NCBI RefSeq assembly: GCF_029167375.1
Contig: NZ_JARFTP010000009.1
Coordinates: 1 to 64,000 of the forward strand
Direction: 5' to 3'
Source: Tsukamurella sp. 8F
GTDB lineage: Bacteria; Actinomycetota; Actinomycetes; Mycobacteriales; Mycobacteriaceae
DNA: 64,000 nt
The notes beneath the pieces were generated by a model that was not told the origin of the DNA, ran no database searches, and saw only the letters and a list, made by a program, of their open reading frames with translations. Position numbers and translations under genes: made by a program. Of the stretch, positions 32,185-41,334 are shown in pieces (position 1 is the stretch's first letter; each line of letters opens with the position of its first letter).

Positions 32185-33858
32185 ATGAGCAACCCGACCA
32201 CATCCGACGGCGACATCACCGCGACCCCCGCATGGCAGGCGCTCCTCGCGCACCACACACACCTCGAGGGCACCCGGCTGCGCGACCTGTTCGCATCGGA
32301 CCCGGCCCGTGGAACCGAGCTGGTGGTGCGGGTCGGTGACCTCTACATCGACTACTCGAAGCATCGTGTGACCCGCGAGACCATCGACCTGTTGGCCGAC
32401 CTGGCCCGCGGCGCCGGCGTGACCGAACGCCGCGACGCGATGTTCGCGGGCCGGCACATCAACTCCACCGAGGACCGAGCCGTGCAGCACACCGCACTGC
32501 GGGCGCCTGCCTCCCCGGACGTCACCGTCGACGGGCAGGACGTGACCGCCGACGTGCACGAGGTACTCGGCCGCATGGGCGATTTCACCGACCAGGTGCG
32601 CTCCGGCGAGTGGAAGGGGTTCACAGGCAAGGCGATCACCGACGTCGTGAACATCGGCATCGGCGGCTCGGACCTGGGGCCCGCGATGGTGTACCGGGCG
32701 CTGCGTCACTACACGCAGCCCGGCCTGCGCTGCCACTTCGTGTCCAATGTGGATCCCGCCGACCTGGTCTCCGTGACTGCTGGGCTCGACCCCGAGACCA
32801 CGCTGTTCATCGTGGCCTCCAAGACGTTCGGCACGCTCGAGACACTCACCAACGCGACGGCCGCCAAACGCTGGCTGCTGGACGGCCTGGGTGCCGGCGA
32901 CGAGGCTGTGGCCCGGCACTTCGTCGCCGTGTCCACCAACGCTGAGCGCGTCGCTGCGTTCGGCATCGACACCGCCAACATGTTCGGCTTCTGGGACTGG
33001 GTCGGCGGCCGCTACTCGGTGGATTCGGCGATCGGTCTGTCCGTGATGGCGGCTATCGGACGCGGGCAGTTCACCGAGTTCCTGGGCGGCTTCCATGAGG
33101 TGGACGAGCATTTCCGCACCGCGCCGATCGAGCAGAACGCGCCGATCCTCTTGGGGCTCATCGGACTCTGGTACTCGGACTTCTTCGGCGCACAGTCGCG
33201 CGCGGTGCTGCCGTACTCCAACGACCTGGCGCGCTTCCCTGCGTACCTGCAGCAGCTGACGATGGAGTCCAACGGCAAGTCCGTCCGGATCGACGGCACC
33301 ACCGTCACCGCCGACACCGGCGAGATCTTCTGGGGCGAGCCGGGGACCAACGGCCAGCACGCCTTCTACCAGCTGCTGCATCAGGGCACGCGGCTGGTGC
33401 CGGCGGACTTCATCGGATTCGCGGAGTCCACCGACGACCTACCCACGGCGGACGGCGCCGGCTCGATGCAGGACCTGCTCATGAGCAACCTCTTCGCACA
33501 GACCAAGGTGCTGGCGTTCGGCAAGACGGCCGACGAGATCGCCGCGGAGGGCACCGACGAGGCCGTGGTGCCACACAAGGTGATGCCGGGCAACCGGCCC
33601 ACCACCACCATCCTGGCGCCGAAGCTCACGCCCTCCGTAGTCGGACAGCTGATCGCGCTGTACGAACATCAGGTGTTCACAGAGGCTGCCGTCTGGGGCA
33701 TCAACGCCTTCGACCAGTGGGGCGTCGAGCTGGGCAAGGCCCAGGCGAACCAACTGCTCCCGGTGATCGCCGACGCGAAAGCTCCTACAGTGCAGGAGGA
33801 CTCGTCGACGGAAGCCGAGATTCGCTGGTACCGCACCCAGCGCGGACGCGCTGTATAG
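32185..33858 (+). CDS. pgi: Glucose-6-phosphate isomerase
   Basis: A 557-residue phosphoglucose isomerase of normal bacterial length, interconverting glucose-6-phosphate and fructose-6-phosphate. Signatures are [47 protein letters not shown], the active-site [12 protein letters not shown] and the C-terminal [14 protein letters not shown]. The ATG at 32185 follows GGGAAGG. The location near PcrA, chorismate mutase and the SDR gene matches Rv0946c. Confidence 0.98.
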   Translation: MSNPTTSDGDITATPAWQALLAHHTHLEGTRLRDLFASDPARGTELVVRVGDLYIDYSKHRVTRETIDLLADLARGAGVTERRDAMFAGRHINSTEDRAVQHTALRAPASPDVTVDGQDVTADVHEVLGRMGDFTDQVRSGEWKGFTGKAITDVVNIGIGGSDLGPAMVYRALRHYTQPGLRCHFVSNVDPADLVSVTAGLDPETTLFIVASKTFGTLETLTNATAAKRWLLDGLGAGDEAVARHFVAVSTNAERVAAFGIDTANMFGFWDWVGGRYSVDSAIGLSVMAAIGRGQFTEFLGGFHEVDEHFRTAPIEQNAPILLGLIGLWYSDFFGAQSRAVLPYSNDLARFPAYLQQLTMESNGKSVRIDGTTVTADTGEIFWGEPGTNGQHAFYQLLHQGTRLVPADFIGFAESTDDLPTADGAGSMQDLLMSNLFAQTKVLAFGKTADEIAAEGTDEAVVPHKVMPGNRPTTTILAPKLTPSVVGQLIALYEHQVFTEAAVWGINAFDQWGVELGKAQANQLLPVIADAKAPTVQEDSSTEAEIRWYRTQRGRAV

Positions 33859-33908
33859 AGCGGCCCGGAAACCGTCGTTCAACCGGGTCGGTCGTCGAGC
33901 TCTCGCCC

Positions 33909-34661
33909 TCAGACCATTCGGCGGGTGATCTCGTCGGGCGCATGGTGGAGGAGTGCGGAGATGGGAGCCCAGGGCCAGGCAGGCACCACCGCCTCGCCTG
34001 GCTCGCGTTCGATGGCCTTGACCATCGCTGCGACGCCCGCGTCACGGGAGACCATCATTCCGGTGCGCATGCCGCGGCTCAGGTCGGTCTCGATGAAGCC
34101 GGGTTTGACTATGGTGACCTTGATGTCGGAGCCGGCGAACTCCGCCTGCAGGCCCTCGCCGAGCGCCGTGAGCCCTGCCTTGCTGGCGGCGTATGCGGCC
34201 TGCGCGCGGGGCATACCGCGCTGCCCCGCAACGGACGATACGAGCACCAGATGCCCGTATCCCTGCGCCCGGAACACCTCCAGCACGGCCTCGGTCTGAG
34301 CGAGCGCACCGGCGAGATTGGTCTGCACGGTCTCGAGGTTGGCGTGCGCCTTGCCGGTGCCGATCGGTGCGCCCTTGCCGAGACCGGCGTTGACGATGGC
34401 ACGGTCCAGCCCGCCGAGCCGCTCGACGATGCCGGCGATCGCCGGCTGCACAGCGTCGAAGTCCGTGACGTCGAGCTGCGCGATCTCCACTGTTCCGGCG
34501 CCGGGCGCGGCGACGAACTCCGCACGCAGCGCCTCGAGCAGGTCTTTCCGCCGCGCGACCAGTGCGAGGTCCCGGCCCTGCGCCGCATACGAGCGCGCCA
34601 TCCCCTCGCCGAGGCCCGAGCTCGCCCCGGTTATGAGTACTTTGTTCCTCCGTCGCGCCAT
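33909..34661 (-). CDS. Short-chain dehydrogenase/reductase
   Basis: A 250-residue classical SDR. The cofactor motif is TGASSGLGEG, followed by LDVTD, NAGLGKG and the catalytic YAASK with S in VLVSSVAG. ALVARRKD suggests NADP preference. Matches Rv0945 by position next to pgi. The substrate is unknown. It is convergent with pgi, with about 50 bases between. Confidence 0.9.
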   Translation of the reverse strand: MARRRNKVLITGASSGLGEGMARSYAAQGRDLALVARRKDLLEALRAEFVAAPGAGTVEIAQLDVTDFDAVQPAIAGIVERLGGLDRAIVNAGLGKGAPIGTGKAHANLETVQTNLAGALAQTEAVLEVFRAQGYGHLVLVSSVAGQRGMPRAQAAYAASKAGLTALGEGLQAEFAGSDIKVTIVKPGFIETDLSRGMRTGMMVSRDAGVAAMVKAIEREPGEAVVPAWPWAPISALLHHAPDEITRRMV

Positions 34662-34838
34662 GGTGCCAGCTTAGACGCACCCCGCGATTCCGAATTGTCA
34701 CGAAACGTCCGTCGAAAGGCGGCGTCCCGACCGCCGATCTCAATGACCTCTCAGCCGAACAGCAGTAGGTTCGGCGCCTGTCCACCAACCGGCGGCGGCA
34801 GCCTGTTCCGCCTCGCCGGCCGACGAAAGGCTACCCAC

Positions 34839-35435
34839 GTGGGATTGAAGAGCACATTGATGAAGGTGGTAGTGGTCCTCGCGATCGTGCCACTGCTGCT
34901 GGTCGGCGGCTGCGGCTCGAAGAAGAGCTCGAACTCCGCGTCCACGGGAACTGCGACTGCCGCCGCGAGCGCGACCGCCGCAGCGAACGACAACGGCGAC
35001 GTGAACATGACCTGCCCGGAGAAGAACACCATCTCGTTCGCGAAGACGAAGTTCGTCACGCACGCCGCGCTGGGCACGGGTGCGTTCCGGCACTGGGTCT
35101 ACAAGCCCTTCAAGGCGGGTAGCTTCGCCAAGGGCTCGAAGGGCCGCGTGATGACCTTCGTCAAGGCTGGCGCCGCGGCGCTGTTCGTCAAGCGCGAGTT
35201 GCGTCTGACGTCCGAGGACGCCAAGGCCTCGCCCGCGCTGTGCAAGGCCATCGCCAAGCCCCTGTCAGACCTCGCCAACAAGATCACCGGCGCAGTGAGC
35301 AAGGCCAAGAGCGGTGACACGTCGGCCATCGAGGGCCTGAACACCGACGCGAACTCGCTGCTCGCGGGCGCGAAGGCCAACGGCGACGAGGTCAAGCCCG
35401 ACGAGAACGCCAACATCTACTCGAAGGGCAACTGA
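34839..35435 (+). CDS. Secreted lipoprotein, unknown family
   Basis: A 198-residue protein with signal sequence and a lipobox LVGGC (Cys near residue 26), then a Ser/Thr/Ala linker and a Lys-rich folded part. Two further cysteines (MTCPEKN and ALCKAIAK) may pair. The mature part (FAKTKFVTHAALGTGAFRHW, KRELRLTSEDAKASPALC) looks helical, and I do not recognise a family. The GTG at 34839 was chosen because GAAAGG lies eight bases upstream; the ATG at 34860 is an alternative. A strong hairpin follows the stop. Confidence 0.75.
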   Translation: MGLKSTLMKVVVVLAIVPLLLVGGCGSKKSSNSASTGTATAAASATAAANDNGDVNMTCPEKNTISFAKTKFVTHAALGTGAFRHWVYKPFKAGSFAKGSKGRVMTFVKAGAAALFVKRELRLTSEDAKASPALCKAIAKPLSDLANKITGAVSKAKSGDTSAIEGLNTDANSLLAGAKANGDEVKPDENANIYSKGN

Positions 35436-36070
35436 CCCGCCCTCTCGCGTAATCCCCGAGCCCCCTGTCGTCGCGCGGCAGGGGGCTCGGTCGTGACCGA
35501 GCCGACGAGCCCTGTGCGGTGCACGAACTGGATGAGCGGCCCGACCCCCAAGGCGAACAGCAGCGTCCCGATGCCGAACGTCCCGCCGAGCAGGATCCCC
35601 GCGACGACCACGGTGACCTCGAGGGCCGTGCGCACCACTCGGATCGACCATCCTGTGCGCGCGACGAGACCCGTCATCAAGCCGTCGCGCGGCCCCGCAC
35701 CGAATCCCGCGCCGATGTACAGCACCGTCGCGACCGCGTTCAGCACTATGCCGCCGAGCATCATGGGGATCGCCAGAACCACCCCTGGGTGCTTTGGCAG
35801 CCAACCGAGCACGAGGTCCAGGAACAGCCCCAGCAGCACGACGTTGGCCACGGTGCCGAACCCGGGGCGGATCCTCAGCGGGATCCACGCGAGCAGCACC
35901 AAGACCCCACCGCCGATGACGACGGCACCGATCGATACGTGCAACTTCTCTGCGACACCCTGGTTCAGCACGTCCCACGGGATGTTGCCGAGCCCAGCGG
36001 CGATGAGCAGCGCCTCTGAAGCGCCGAACAGGAAGAGCCCCACGAGGAGCCGGGCGAGTCTCGTGAACAT
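35417..36070 (-). CDS. YczE/YitT-type membrane protein paired with a MocR regulator
   Basis: A 217-residue protein with about six membrane segments (LLVGLFLFGASEALLIAAG, VVIGGGVLVLLAWIPL, and GIGTLLFALGVGPLIQF among them) and the family landmark YIGAGFGAGPRDGLMTGL. YczE-like proteins are often encoded divergently from MocR regulators with which they are functionally linked; their transport role is unproven. The ATG at 36070 was chosen; the longer upstream frame covers the operator region. The last 25 residues (Arg-rich) are encoded across the neighbouring gene's terminator and overlap its 3' end by 19 bases, so the true C-terminus may be under weak constraint. Confidence 0.82.
   Translation of the reverse strand: MFTRLARLLVGLFLFGASEALLIAAGLGNIPWDVLNQGVAEKLHVSIGAVVIGGGVLVLLAWIPLRIRPGFGTVANVVLLGLFLDLVLGWLPKHPGVVLAIPMMLGGIVLNAVATVLYIGAGFGAGPRDGLMTGLVARTGWSIRVVRTALEVTVVVAGILLGGTFGIGTLLFALGVGPLIQFVHRTGLVGSVTTEPPAARRQGARGLRERAGQLPFE
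35456..35490. terminator. Strong hairpin terminator after the lipoprotein gene
   Basis: CCGAGCCCCCTG (35456-35467) and CAGGGGGCTCGG (35479-35490) are perfect 12-base arms, 20 bases past the lipoprotein stop. The convergent YczE-like gene reads through it: its last 25 codons cover the hairpin. Confidence 0.8.
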
Positions 36071-36088
36071 ACCCACTAGTCTGCGACC

Positions 36089-36128
36089 CCAGTGGTATCG
36101 ACACCCATAGCCAGTTGACACATACTGG
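36089..36128. promoter_or_regulatory. Candidate MocR operator between yczE-like and mocR genes
   Basis: CCAGT occurs at 36089-36093 and again at 36111-36115, 22 bases apart (two helical turns), as the direct repeats bound by MocR proteins such as GabR often are. The second copy also pairs with ACTGG (36124-36128) as an inverted repeat. TTGACA (36115-36120) could serve as a -35 box, but for an uncertain start point. Confidence 0.5.
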
Positions 36129-36135
36129 CCTGGTG

Positions 36136-37575
36136 ATGCCAGTCCAGACAGGAGCCATCTCGGCCGCGATGCTTGCGCGTCAACTCGGCGCTTGGCGCCC
36201 CGCCGACTCCCGCCGCCCGTCGTACGTCGCCCTCGCCGAAGCCGTACGCCTGCTCATGCTCGACGGCCGGGTCCCCGTCGGCACCTCGTTGCCGTCCGAG
36301 CGGACGCTCGCGGGCGCCCTCGACGTCAGCCGAACCACCGTCACGACGGCGTACGCGGACCTCCGCGAATCGGGCCATCTGCAGTCGCGGCAGGGCGCGC
36401 GCAGCGTGTTGACACTGCCGGTCTCGGTGGCGTCCGAGCCAACCGACGAGGCCGGGGACGCGATCGGGCTGAACATCGCGGCACCGTCGTCACCCGACGG
36501 TGTGGTGCACGACGCGTACCGCTACGCCGTGTCCGCGCTACCGCCCTACCTCACGGGAGTCGGCCTGTACCCCAGCGGAATACACCCACTCAAGGCGGCG
36601 ATCGCTCGTCGCTACACCGCGCGCGGACTCCCGACCAGCCCCGACCAGATACTCGTCACCGCGGGTGCGCAGCACGCGCTCCGGATCCTGCTCGATGCGC
36701 TCGTGCCGCCCGGCGGGGTCGTCGTAGTCGAGCAGCCCACGCACCACGGGACCGTGAGCGCTCTGCAGCGGCACGCCGCGAGGGCGGTGCCGCTGGGCCT
36801 GCACCCCGAGACCGGTTGGGACATGGATAATCTGGAGTCACTCGTACGCCGTCGAAATCCGCGGATGATCTTCACGATCGCCGACTTCCACAACCCGACG
36901 GGATTGCTGCTGGACGCACAGGGACGCGCCGAGATGACACGGATCGCTGCGCGCCGACAGGTGCCTCTCGTGGTCGACGAGACGATGGTCGAACTCGGCT
37001 TGGACACCGAGGCACCACCGCCGGTGGCCTCGTACGGTACGAACGTCTACACCATCGGCTCGGCGTCGAAGACCGTGTGGGCGGGCCTGCGGGTGGGCTG
37101 GATCCGCGCGGATACCACGAGCGTGGCGCGGTTCGCGCTGGCGCGCAAGGACATCGATCTAGGCAGCCCGGTGCTGGAACAGCTGGCTGCGGCCTATGCG
37201 CTCGATCACCTCGACGAATTCCTGCCGGCGCGGCGGGACGCCCTGCGGGCGCAGCGAGCGGCCGCGCTCGAAGAGCTGTCCCGACGACTTCCCGAAGCGA
37301 CGACCGTGCCGGGTCCGGGCGGCCTGTGCCTGTGGGTAGCGCTCCCTGCGCCGCTCGCCGTCCCGACTGCGACCACCGCGGCCCGCCTCGGGGTACGCAT
37401 CACCCCCGGTTCGGCCTTCACCGTCGACGGTGCCGGACAACGCCATATCCGGATCCCGTACACGCTCCCGGAACCTATACTCCGACAAGCGGTCTCGATC
37501 GTCGGCGAGGCGTACCGCCAGGCCGCGGGCGGCGGCGTCGTGGGTGACGAACGGTCGCTGGGCCTGGTCGTCTAG
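36136..37575 (+). CDS. MocR-type GntR/aminotransferase regulator
   Basis: A 479-residue fusion: a GntR winged helix (about 15-85; LPSERTLAGALDVSRTTVTTAYADLRESG) and a fold-type I aminotransferase domain (about 120-460). The PLP-lysine lies in TIGSASKTVWAGLRVGW; FTIADFHNPTG and VVDETMVEL are further cofactor contacts. These proteins sense amino-type ligands through PLP and control a neighbouring gene; here the obvious target is the divergent YczE-like gene. The ATG at 36136 was chosen, with GTG 36133 as an alternative. It ends four bases before the DoxX gene stop. Confidence 0.9.
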   Translation: MPVQTGAISAAMLARQLGAWRPADSRRPSYVALAEAVRLLMLDGRVPVGTSLPSERTLAGALDVSRTTVTTAYADLRESGHLQSRQGARSVLTLPVSVASEPTDEAGDAIGLNIAAPSSPDGVVHDAYRYAVSALPPYLTGVGLYPSGIHPLKAAIARRYTARGLPTSPDQILVTAGAQHALRILLDALVPPGGVVVVEQPTHHGTVSALQRHAARAVPLGLHPETGWDMDNLESLVRRRNPRMIFTIADFHNPTGLLLDAQGRAEMTRIAARRQVPLVVDETMVELGLDTEAPPPVASYGTNVYTIGSASKTVWAGLRVGWIRADTTSVARFALARKDIDLGSPVLEQLAAAYALDHLDEFLPARRDALRAQRAAALEELSRRLPEATTVPGPGGLCLWVALPAPLAVPTATTAARLGVRITPGSAFTVDGAGQRHIRIPYTLPEPILRQAVSIVGEAYRQAAGGGVVGDERSLGLVV

Positions 37576-37579
37576 CCCG

Positions 37580-38080
37580 CTAGGCCTGGGCGCGGCGGCT
37601 GACCAGGTATCCCGAGGTCGCCGCGGCGCCGGCCAGCGCGAGCCCCGCCTGCCAGCCACGGTTGAGGCGGTTACCGAGCAGCGCGTCCACCGAGTACCTG
37701 CCCGGGCCGGTCAGCGCGAGCGCCGCCGCAGTCGCACCGAGCACCGCGGGATACTCGTAGCCGCCCGCCTGCGTGGAGAATCCGTTGGGCTTGTGCACGC
37801 TGACGGCGCCCACCATCGCGCCCACCACGCCCGCGCTGGCGAGCGGCGTCGCCGCACCCGCGACGAGGAGGCCGCCGGCCAGCTCGCCCGCACCGGCGAG
37901 CGCCGCGCTCTCCTTGCCCGGGGTGAAGCCCATCGCCTCGAAGCCCTGCGCCGTGGCTTCCAGACCGGGGCCGCCGAACCAACCGAACAGCTTCTGTGCG
38001 CCGTGATACGCAAGGGTGCCGCCGATGGCGGTACGCAGGGCGAGGAGGCCGAGATCTAGAGTCTTGCGCGAGCTTGCCAT
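37580..38080 (-). CDS. DoxX-family membrane protein
   Basis: A 166-residue protein with four membrane helices and the DoxX pattern (LLALRTAIGGTLAYHGAQKLFGWFGGPG at the start, given by its parts LRTAIGGTLAYHG and KLFGWFGG; then AGELAGGLLVAGA and FSTQAGGYEYP). DoxX proteins are linked to redox or thiol stress responses in actinobacteria; no enzymatic role is set. The ATG at 38080 follows GGGAAGATT. Convergent with the MocR gene. Confidence 0.85.
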   Translation of the reverse strand: MASSRKTLDLGLLALRTAIGGTLAYHGAQKLFGWFGGPGLEATAQGFEAMGFTPGKESAALAGAGELAGGLLVAGAATPLASAGVVGAMVGAVSVHKPNGFSTQAGGYEYPAVLGATAAALALTGPGRYSVDALLGNRLNRGWQAGLALAGAAATSGYLVSRRAQA

Positions 38081-38214
38081 TGGAATCTTCCCTTCGATTG
38101 GATGCAGCTTACCCACTCAACCGGACCCCGGTCCGGGAACTTCCCCGATCCCTCGACCCCGTGACCGGAGTCACATGCGGCACGCGTAGCCGCGGACATG
38201 TCGAGACCGACGGT

Positions 38215-39090
38215 TCACTTGAGCAGCTTGGACATTCGACGATCGGCCAGCACCTTGCCGCCCGTCTGACACGTCGCACAGTACTGGAAAGAGCGGTCGG
38301 CGAGGGATATCTCGCGCACCACGTCGCCGCAGACCGGGCACCGGAGCCCAGTGCGCGCGTGCACCTTCATCCCGGATCGCTTCTCGGCCTTGAGCGTCGC
38401 GACGTGCTGGCCGACCGAGCGGGACACCGCATCGTCGAGCTCGGACCTCATGGCGTCGTACAGCCGCATGACCGCATCCGCATCCAGCGCCTTCGCAGAC
38501 GCGAACGGTGACAGCCTGGCAGCGTGCAGGATCTCGTCCGAATAGGCGTTGCCGATCCCGGCGATCGAGCGCTGGTCTCGCAGCAGCGTCTTCAGCTGTG
38601 CGCGCGAACCGGCGAGGATCTGCGCGAACTCGTCGTGCGTCACGGCGAGCGCGTCGGGGCCGAGCGTCGCGACCATCTCTATCTCCCGGGGGTCCGAGAC
38701 GATCCATACCGCGAGCCGCTTCTGCGTGCCCTGCTCGGTCAGGTCGAATCCCTCGCCCGGAGGCCCCACGTGAACGCGCAGCGCGATCGGCGACTTGCCA
38801 CCCGGGCGCAGCGGCGTCGGCGGCAGCTTCTCCGACCAGCGCAGCCAGCCCGCGCGGGACAGATGTACGACGAGGGCCAGTTCGGCACCGTCGGCCCCGG
38901 ACGCGCGCAGCACGAAATACTTGCCGATGCGCTCTGTAGCGGTGACCGTCGCGCCGACGAGGTCCGCCGGCCCGGGCCTGTAGGTCTTGAGCACCGACAA
39001 CGCGGCGACGTCGACGCGCCGGATCGGGGTGCCGACGGCCTTGCGGCCCACGTAGTCGGCGATGGCGGTGACCTCGGGTAGCTCGGGCAC
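38215..39090 (-). CDS. Fpg/Nei-family DNA glycosylase
   Basis: A 291-residue formamidopyrimidine/endonuclease VIII-type glycosylase that removes oxidised bases and nicks DNA. It starts MPELPEVTAIA, giving the catalytic Pro2 and Glu3. The helix-two-turn-helix segment is RSIAGIGNAYSDEILHAARLSPF. The C-terminal zinc finger has CPVCGD and YCATCQTGGK, although the usual arginine of the finger loop is not at its standard place (GGKVLADRRMSK). It corresponds to the Fpg-like gene near Rv0944/Rv0945. Divergent from cysQ. Confidence 0.92.
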   Translation of the reverse strand: MPELPEVTAIADYVGRKAVGTPIRRVDVAALSVLKTYRPGPADLVGATVTATERIGKYFVLRASGADGAELALVVHLSRAGWLRWSEKLPPTPLRPGGKSPIALRVHVGPPGEGFDLTEQGTQKRLAVWIVSDPREIEMVATLGPDALAVTHDEFAQILAGSRAQLKTLLRDQRSIAGIGNAYSDEILHAARLSPFASAKALDADAVMRLYDAMRSELDDAVSRSVGQHVATLKAEKRSGMKVHARTGLRCPVCGDVVREISLADRSFQYCATCQTGGKVLADRRMSKLLK

Positions 39091-39134
39091 GTGTCCACTC
39101 TAGGCGTATCCGGGCAACGGCTTAGGGTGAAGGC

Positions 39135-39878
39135 ATGATCCTGGCGCCCGACCTGACCGACATCGAGCTCGCAGCAGAGATCGCCGATGGCGCCGGGCGC
39201 ATCCTCGAGGCGATCCGGCACGGTGGCCTGCTGGGCGGCGGTCAGCTCGGCGACACCGGGGACGCGCTCGCGCAGGCCTGGATCGCGCGTGTGTTACGCG
39301 CACACCGGCCGCACGACGCCGTCCTGTCCGAGGAGGCCCCCGACGGGGTCGCGCGGCTGTCCGCCGACCGCGTCTGGATCATCGACCCCCTCGACGGCAC
39401 AAGGGACTATGCGGCACATCGCCCCGATTATGCGGTGCACGTAGCGCTCACACTGGGCGGGCAGCCCGCCAGTTCCGCAGTGTCCCTGCCCGCCACGGGG
39501 GAGCTTTTCCGTTCCGACACCGTCGCCGCCCCGACCGGGCCCCGCACGGGCAATCTGGCGGTCTCGCGCAGCCGGGCGACGCCGGGCATGTTCCGAGTCG
39601 CCGAGCGACTGGGGCTCACGCCCGTATCACTGGGCTCGGCGGGCGTGAAGACGATGGCTGTGGTGCGCGGGGACGTCGACGTCTACCTGCACGCGGGCGG
39701 CCAGTACGAGTGGGATTCGTGTGCGCCCGTGGGGGTCGCGCGAGCCGCCGGCCTGCACTGCTCACGCCTGGACGGGTCAGAGCTCGAGTACAACACCGCG
39801 GACCCGTACCTGCCCGATCTGGTGGTGTGCCGCCCCGAGATCGCCGGCGAGGTGCTGGACGCTCTTCAACGCGGCTAG
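39135..39878 (+). CDS. cysQ: 3'(2'),5'-bisphosphate nucleotidase / inositol-phosphatase family
   Basis: A 247-residue Mg2+-dependent phosphatase of the IMPase/CysQ group. The metal motifs are LSEEAPD and WIIDPLDGTRDYAAH; the second metal site motif is YEWDSCAPVGVARAAGL. CysQ clears 3'-phosphoadenosine phosphate from sulfate assimilation. The closest context is Rv2131c-like proteins, but a generic inositol monophosphatase cannot be excluded. The start ATG 39135 lies 44 bases from the divergent glycosylase start. Confidence 0.85.
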   Translation: MILAPDLTDIELAAEIADGAGRILEAIRHGGLLGGGQLGDTGDALAQAWIARVLRAHRPHDAVLSEEAPDGVARLSADRVWIIDPLDGTRDYAAHRPDYAVHVALTLGGQPASSAVSLPATGELFRSDTVAAPTGPRTGNLAVSRSRATPGMFRVAERLGLTPVSLGSAGVKTMAVVRGDVDVYLHAGGQYEWDSCAPVGVARAAGLHCSRLDGSELEYNTADPYLPDLVVCRPEIAGEVLDALQRG

Positions 39879-39905
39879 GTCCGGATCCGTGGCGTCCCGC
39901 CCCGA

Positions 39906-40634
39906 CTAGGGCCGTCGGAGCAGGTACACGTCCATGATCCAGCCGTGTTCGGCGCGGGCTGCGGCGCGGACGCGGACGATCTCCTCTCCCACGTCGCCGA
40001 CCGTGCCGGACACCAGGATCTCCTGCGGGGTTCCGAGGTATGCGCCCCAGTAGATCTCGTCGTCAGGGTGGGCCGTCTCGAGGAACGTGCAGTCGGCGTC
40101 CAGCAGGACGACGGTGTTGCGCCCGTCGTCCTCCGCGAGGCGGCGCCCGGTGGTGATGTGGATCGGCTCGCCGACCCGGTTCAGGAGGATCGCATGCGCG
40201 GCGGTCAGCGCCTGCATGCTGGTGATGCCAGGAATCACAGTGGGTTCCAACGCTATCGGGGCACGGCGGATGACCCGTAACGTCGAGTCGTAGAGGGCTG
40301 GGTCGCCCCACACCAGGAACCCGGCGGCGCCGCCGTCGGGGACCTCGCGCGTGATGGCGACGGACAGTGCGACGGCACGACGGTGATGCCAATCATCCAC
40401 TGCCGCTTCGTAGTCCTTGGAACTGCGGTCGCGCGGCGGGTCCGGGATCCGGATCAGTTCGGCACCGGGCGCGTAAGCGTCGAGTATCTCCTGCCTGATG
40501 CCGGTCAGCGTGCCCGTGGTGGCCCCCTTGTCGAGTACGAAGAAGGCGTCGACCTCCTGCATCGCGTCGACCGCCTGCAGGGTCACCTGACGGGGATCGC
40601 CTGTTCCGATGCCGATGAGCAGTGCCCGACGCAT
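39906..40634 (-). CDS. cobF: Precorrin-6A synthase (deacetylating)
   Basis: A 242-residue tetrapyrrole methyltransferase, CobF type. The N-terminus LLIGIGTGDPRQVTLQAV, the RDRSSKDYEAAVDDWH segment, GDPALYDSTLRVI, PGITSMQALTAAHAI and the C-terminal DEIYWGAYLGTPQEILVSG all match the family. It methylates C1 of precorrin-5 and removes acetate in aerobic cobalamin synthesis. No other cob gene is in the window. It starts next to the TetR stop (no gap), so the two are co-transcribed. Confidence 0.93.
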   Translation of the reverse strand: MRRALLIGIGTGDPRQVTLQAVDAMQEVDAFFVLDKGATTGTLTGIRQEILDAYAPGAELIRIPDPPRDRSSKDYEAAVDDWHHRRAVALSVAITREVPDGGAAGFLVWGDPALYDSTLRVIRRAPIALEPTVIPGITSMQALTAAHAILLNRVGEPIHITTGRRLAEDDGRNTVVLLDADCTFLETAHPDDEIYWGAYLGTPQEILVSGTVGDVGEEIVRVRAAARAEHGWIMDVYLLRRP

Positions 40635-41303
40635 CTACCGTCCCGCGCCGTCGATGGGCTCGCTGTACATGTTCAGGGTGGCGGTGAGCAGTCGGATCCG
40701 GTTGGCGGCCAAGATCTCCGAGTCCGGATCGATGACGATCTGCGCGGCCGTCCCCTCGTGGACCGACAGCAGTGCGTACCCCAGGGCCTGCGGTTCGGTC
40801 ACCCTGCGACCGGCCAGCTCGAGGACGTGCATCACGGTGGGGAGCATGTTCGCCAACAGCATCTGCTGCGCGTCCCGCACCGTCTGCTGGAGTTCGGGCG
40901 TACGGGTACACAGCGCGACGAAATCCGAGTTCACCCGGTGCCAGCGCTCGTTCACCGGGATCGCGCGAACGGCCTGCTCGATGAGCTTCGCGTAGTCGGC
41001 CCCCTGCACCGCGTACGTGTCGACCACCTTGGCCATGGCGCGCATGATCCACTGGACGTGGTAGCGCCATACCTCGATGAACAGCTCCTCGAGGCTGGAG
41101 AAGTTGGAGTAGAAGGCACCCCTGGTGAATCCGGCGGCGTCGCACACCATCTTGACCGTCGTCGAGCCGTAACCGTGCTGAGCGAAGACGAAATAGGCCG
41201 CGCGGATCAGCCTGCGTCGTGTGCGGGCCCGGCCGCGCTGATCCTCCCCCACCACACTGAGCGCCGCGCTCACCGCGCGCCCTCCCGCCCCACAATGGGA
41301 CAC
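40635..41303 (-). CDS. TetR-family regulator co-transcribed with cobF
   Basis: A 222-residue TetR protein. The helix-turn-helix is RRRLIRAAYFVFAQHGYGSTTV followed in register by AGFTRGAFYSNFSSLEELF (landmarks: YFVFAQHGYGSTTV and FTRGAFYSNFS). The C-terminal half has RWHRVNSDFVALCTRTPELQ. A GTG ten codons in (41273) is an alternative start. An inverted repeat lies immediately upstream and is probably its own operator. Pairing with cobF is unusual for a general TetR protein and may be chance or recent rearrangement. Confidence 0.85.
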   Translation of the reverse strand: MSHCGAGGRAVSAALSVVGEDQRGRARTRRRLIRAAYFVFAQHGYGSTTVKMVCDAAGFTRGAFYSNFSSLEELFIEVWRYHVQWIMRAMAKVVDTYAVQGADYAKLIEQAVRAIPVNERWHRVNSDFVALCTRTPELQQTVRDAQQMLLANMLPTVMHVLELAGRRVTEPQALGYALLSVHEGTAAQIVIDPDSEILAANRIRLLTATLNMYSEPIDGAGR

Positions 41304-41311
41304 ATCAGCGG

Positions 41312-41334
41312 ACTCTGTGTCATCCGCACAGTGT
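41312..41334. promoter_or_regulatory. Candidate TetR operator
   Basis: ACTCTGTG (41312-41319) and CACAGTGT (41327-41334) are inverted with one mismatch in eight around seven bases, ending nine bases from the TetR start codon. Position and size fit an autoregulatory TetR site. Confidence 0.55.

Noticed and set aside
33717-34838. Upstream extension of the lipoprotein frame
   Set aside because: It runs through pgi and antisense to the SDR gene; the signal peptide begins at the GTG at 34839.
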